Shown here: positions 61,277 to 64,000 of the stretch, in pieces
Numbering within the stretch: the stretch's first letter is position 1
How the letters are laid out: each line of letters opens with the position of its first letter
Origin: CAWBRT01 sp963819175
GTDB taxonomy: Bacteria > Acidobacteriota > Terriglobia > Terriglobales > Acidobacteriaceae
DNA: 64,000 nt
Direction: 5' to 3'
Assembly: GCA_963819175.1 (NCBI GenBank)
Contig: CAWFVJ010000024.1
Coordinates: forward strand, 372,001-436,000
Position numbers and translations under genes: made by a program
Notes under the pieces: generated by a model
Told to the model about the DNA's origin: nothing
The model's input: the letters and a program-made list of their open reading frames with translations, nothing else
Databases searched by the model: none

Positions 61277-62506
61277 ATGGACGATCATTGCGTTCCGCAA
61301 TTCGCAGAATCTCCTGCCGTCGAATTGGCGGCAGCCGCCGCCTCCCCGCGCAGCATGATTCCGCTGGCGATTGCCGGCGCCTGCGCATACATGAATCTGT
61401 TCGCCACGCAGCCTCTGCTCCCCATGCTGGCGCACGTCTTTCATGCCAGCAAGTTTGCCGTGAGCCTCACGGTCACGGCTCCGCCGGTTGCCATCGCGTT
61501 TGCGGCCCCCCTTCTTGGCCGGCTTTCCGATCAGTGGGGCCGCAAGCGAACCATGATCTGGGCGGCCTTCCTGCTCTCGTTCTCGACCATTCTCACCGGA
61601 ACGGCTTGGACTCTTGGCCAGATCGTCGCCTGGCGCTTTCTGCAAGGCGTCTTTACCCCCGGAGTGTTTTCAGTCACCGTCGCCTACATCAATGAAGAAT
61701 GGGATTCGAGCCGCGTCGGGCACGCCATGGCGGTTTTTGGAACCGGCGGAATCATCGGCGGATGCATGGGCCGCACTCTGGCCGGCATCATCGCGGCGCA
61801 TCACCACTGGCGGTGGACCTTCATCGTGCTGGGCTGCATCAACCTGGTCTGGGCCGTGGCGCTGGCTAAGTCGCTTCCCCGGGAACGCCGTTTCGTGCCC
61901 GCCGCGCAGTCCGTCTCGTCGCTGCGTCTGATGCTCGGCCACTTGCGCAATCGTCCGCTGCTGGCGACCTGTCTGGTGGGGTCGTGCATTTTCTTTTCCA
62001 TGCTGGCGATCTTCACCTACGTAAACTTTCACCTCGCCGCACCGCCGTTTAACCTGGGCACGGCGGCGCTCGGCTACGTGTTTCTGGTCTACCTCGTGGG
62101 TGGAGTGATCACGCCTGTTGCCGGCCGCTGGATCGACAGGTTGGGATATCGTAACGCGCTCGTGGGAGCCACCGCGGTGGGTATCTTCGGTGTGCTGCTC
62201 ACTCTCGCCAACTCGCTGTGGATTGTCGTTGCCGGGCTTGCCGTATTCAGTTCGGCCTGTTTCATCACCCAGGCCAGCGCCAACAGCCACATTGGCAGAG
62301 TGGTGGAGCACAGCCACGCCTTGGCCGCCGGCCTGTACGCTTCGTTTTATTATGTCGGCGGCGGCACCGGCAGCTCAGTGCCGGCCTGGCTGTGGGAAGT
62401 TGGCGGGTGGAATGCTTGCGTGGCGTTGGTTGTCCTGGTCCAGCTTATCAGTGCCACCATCGCCTGGTTCTTCTGGACCCGCAACGGCCGGGAAACTAAG
62501 TCGTGA
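61277..62506 (+). CDS. MFS transporter, YnfM-like
   Basis: 409 aa from ATG 61277 (frame open from 61160). Twelve predicted helices. The first loop has GRLSDQWGRKRTMIWAAFLL, the MFS signature, and AYMNLFATQPLLPMLAHVFH is typical of YnfM/AraJ-type exporters. The second half has a similar but weaker motif (GRWIDRLGYRNALVGATAV). It probably exports a drug or metabolite; substrate unknown. No regulatory gene is adjacent. Confidence 0.85.
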   Translation: MDDHCVPQFAESPAVELAAAAASPRSMIPLAIAGACAYMNLFATQPLLPMLAHVFHASKFAVSLTVTAPPVAIAFAAPLLGRLSDQWGRKRTMIWAAFLLSFSTILTGTAWTLGQIVAWRFLQGVFTPGVFSVTVAYINEEWDSSRVGHAMAVFGTGGIIGGCMGRTLAGIIAAHHHWRWTFIVLGCINLVWAVALAKSLPRERRFVPAAQSVSSLRLMLGHLRNRPLLATCLVGSCIFFSMLAIFTYVNFHLAAPPFNLGTAALGYVFLVYLVGGVITPVAGRWIDRLGYRNALVGATAVGIFGVLLTLANSLWIVVAGLAVFSSACFITQASANSHIGRVVEHSHALAAGLYASFYYVGGGTGSSVPAWLWEVGGWNACVALVVLVQLISATIAWFFWTRNGRETKS

Positions 62507-62671
62507 AGGACTTCCGCTTCTCAGCCATCCGCGCCGGCCGTCGACGAATGCGCCTACTCTGAAACCGCCCTGGCATTGGGGATGACACTCTCGCTGCATT
62601 CCCCTTCGCCGTATAGTTGCGGCAACGGAAAAGACACCCAATCGGGCGGAAAACTCTTTAAGTTCCAGATC

Positions 62672-64000
62672 TCAGCTGGCATATTCCTGGATGGTGCGAT
62701 CGCTGCTGAACTTCGGAGAGCGCGCCGTGTTCAGGATCGCCTTGCGGTTCCACAGCGGACGATTCAGAAATTCCTGATCGATGCGCTCATTGATCGCCAT
62801 GTAGGCCGGCAGGTCGGCCACGTGGAAGAAACGGTCTCCGCGATTGATCAGTTCGTCGAAGATCCAGCGGAACAACCCGGGCTCCTGGGGCGAGAAGCGG
62901 TCATGGGTGAAACAGTCCAGAATCCGCTTCACCTCGGGTTCGCTCTCGTAAATCGCCCGCGGACTATAAAGCCCGCGCTGCCGCATCATCTGAATCTCTT
63001 CCGCGCGCAGCCCGAAAATGTAGATATTCTCCGCTCCCACCTCTTCCATCATCTCGACGTTCGCCCCGTCGTAGGTCGCCACCGTGAGCGCTCCGTTCAT
63101 CATCAGCTTCATATTGCCGGTGCCGGAGGCCTCCATCCCGGCCGTCGAAATCTGCTCGCTGAGATCGGCCGCCGGAATGATCACCTCCGCCAGCGAAACC
63201 CGGTAATCGGGTAGAAATGCGATCTTCAGCCGGTCTTTCACGCGCGGGTCGCGGTTCACCACATCGGCGACGCTGTGGATGAGCTTGATGATCTGCTTGG
63301 CCGCCCAGTAGCCGGGCGCGGCTTTTCCGGCGAAGATCACGGTGCGCGGCACCGCGAGTTCCTGGCCGTCTTCCACGACGCGCAGGTAGTCGCCGATGAT
63401 GCGCAGCACGTTCAGCAGTTGGCGCTTATATTCGTGGATGCGCTTGATCTGCACATCGAACATCGAGGCCGGATCGACGATCACCCCCGTCTGTTCCTCG
63501 ATGACCTTGCCGAGCCGCACCTTGTTGCTGTACTTCACATCGGCGAAGTGCTGCTGGAATTCGGCCGAGTCCGCATATTGCTCCAGCTTGCGAAGCTCTT
63601 CCAGGTCGGTGATCCACTCTTCGCCGATGGTTTCACACAGCAGGCGCGAGAGCTGAGGATTCGCCTTCAGAAGCCAGCGCCGCGGCGCCACGCCGTTCGT
63701 TTTGTTGCTGAACTTTTCCGGCCATAGCTCGGCAAATTCCGGAACCAGGGTCGAGCGAAGCAGTTCGCTGTGCAAGGCCGAGACGCCATTCACCGCGTGC
63801 GAGCCCACAATCGCCAGGTGCGACATGCGAACCTGCTTTTCGAAGCCCTCTTCAATGATCGACATCTTCCGCACTTTGTCGCCGTCGATCCAGCTAAAGG
63901 CGGAGAGTCCGCGCAGAAAGCGGTGATTGATGCCGAAGATGATCTGCGTGTGCCGCGGCAGCACGCGCTCCAGCAGCGACAAACTCCATTTCTCCAGCGC
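62672..64000 (-). CDS. glgP: Glycogen/alpha-glucan phosphorylase (5' part outside window)
   Basis: The 3' 443 codons of a GT35 phosphorylase, open to the window edge. It begins ALEKWSLSLLERVLPRHTQI (the HTLLPEALEKW region), then FSNKTNGVAPRRWLLKANPQ, KRIHEYKRQLLNVLRIIGDY, AGKAAPGYWAAKQIIKLIHS and PLP-lysine motif SGTGNMKLMMNGALTVATYD, and ends TIQEYAS. It splits alpha-1,4-glucan with phosphate to glucose-1-phosphate. The full protein should be about 830 aa, so roughly 390 residues lie outside. Confidence 0.96.
   Translation of the reverse strand, partial: ALEKWSLSLLERVLPRHTQIIFGINHRFLRGLSAFSWIDGDKVRKMSIIEEGFEKQVRMSHLAIVGSHAVNGVSALHSELLRSTLVPEFAELWPEKFSNKTNGVAPRRWLLKANPQLSRLLCETIGEEWITDLEELRKLEQYADSAEFQQHFADVKYSNKVRLGKVIEEQTGVIVDPASMFDVQIKRIHEYKRQLLNVLRIIGDYLRVVEDGQELAVPRTVIFAGKAAPGYWAAKQIIKLIHSVADVVNRDPRVKDRLKIAFLPDYRVSLAEVIIPAADLSEQISTAGMEASGTGNMKLMMNGALTVATYDGANVEMMEEVGAENIYIFGLRAEEIQMMRQRGLYSPRAIYESEPEVKRILDCFTHDRFSPQEPGLFRWIFDELINRGDRFFHVADLPAYMAINERIDQEFLNRPLWNRKAILNTARSPKFSSDRTIQEYAS

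Noticed and set aside
1..64000. tRNA, rRNA and CRISPR arrays
   Set aside because: I scanned for T-loop-like GTTCGA-type sequences and regular spaced repeats. The few GGTTCGA hits lacked a matching cloverleaf, and no array was seen.

Overview
The window reads as a chromosomal segment of a GC-rich, Gram-negative soil-type bacterium. The best guess is a member of the Acidobacteriota. This is an inference from the mix of genes: a long SBBP/NHL-type repeat protein with a C-terminal membrane tail, a PQQ operon with a small PqqA, System I cytochrome c maturation, an O-antigen ligase, OprB-like porins, and two families of short dispersed palindromes. No rRNA, tRNA or CRISPR array was seen.

Layout. 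0-5.8 kb: start of a deoxynucleoside kinase (cut by the edge), polysaccharide deacetylase, an orphan nuclease-like gene between palindromic repeats, hemL, an OprB-type porin. 5.8-10.9 kb: mfd, galU, a small ABM-fold protein. 10.99-12.28 kb: a complete IS481-type insertion sequence with 11-bp target duplications, inserted in a dispersed palindrome. 12.3-18.8 kb: EF-G paralogue and a redox cluster (DsbA-like protein, a peroxiredoxin whose catalytic Cys codon is TGA, a deiodinase-like redoxin, superoxide dismutase). 18.9-23.3 kb: malate/lactate dehydrogenase, then a LolA-like / FtsX-type permease / alpha-beta hydrolase-ABC ATPase fusion operon.

23.8-28.3 kb is the most unusual part. It is a five-gene operon for a very short Ni-CODH (CooS-like, 436 aa, with all B-, C- and D-cluster ligands), a CooF-like ferredoxin, two unrecognised proteins (one with Fe-S motifs, one Cys-rich) and an FAD/NAD(P) oxidoreductase. 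It is followed by a metabolic island (29-41.6 kb): Tat-exported class II aldolase, O-antigen ligase, glycosyltransferase, succinyl-CoA-synthetase-like pair, orphan ferredoxin, FAD-linked 2-hydroxyacid oxidase, beta-hydroxyacid dehydrogenase and a LivHMGF transporter without a binding protein.

41.9-45.2 kb: a pqqABCDE operon including a 25-residue PqqA. 45.3-49.1 kb: enoyl-CoA hydratase, patatin, thiC. 49.4-53.4 kb: ccmEABC, a small CcmD-like protein and an MBL hydrolase. 53.6-56.6 kb: an arsenic operon (MarR-type regulator, arsM, acr3, arsC). 56.6-60 kb: the SBBP repeat protein. 60.5-64 kb: a small kinase-like membrane protein, an MFS transporter, and the 3' end of glycogen phosphorylase.

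A caution on quality: at least eight genes are broken by single extra bases, each a duplicated neighbour or in a short homopolymer. This pattern looks more like sequencing or assembly error than gene decay, so I describe these as single genes spanning the frameshift.
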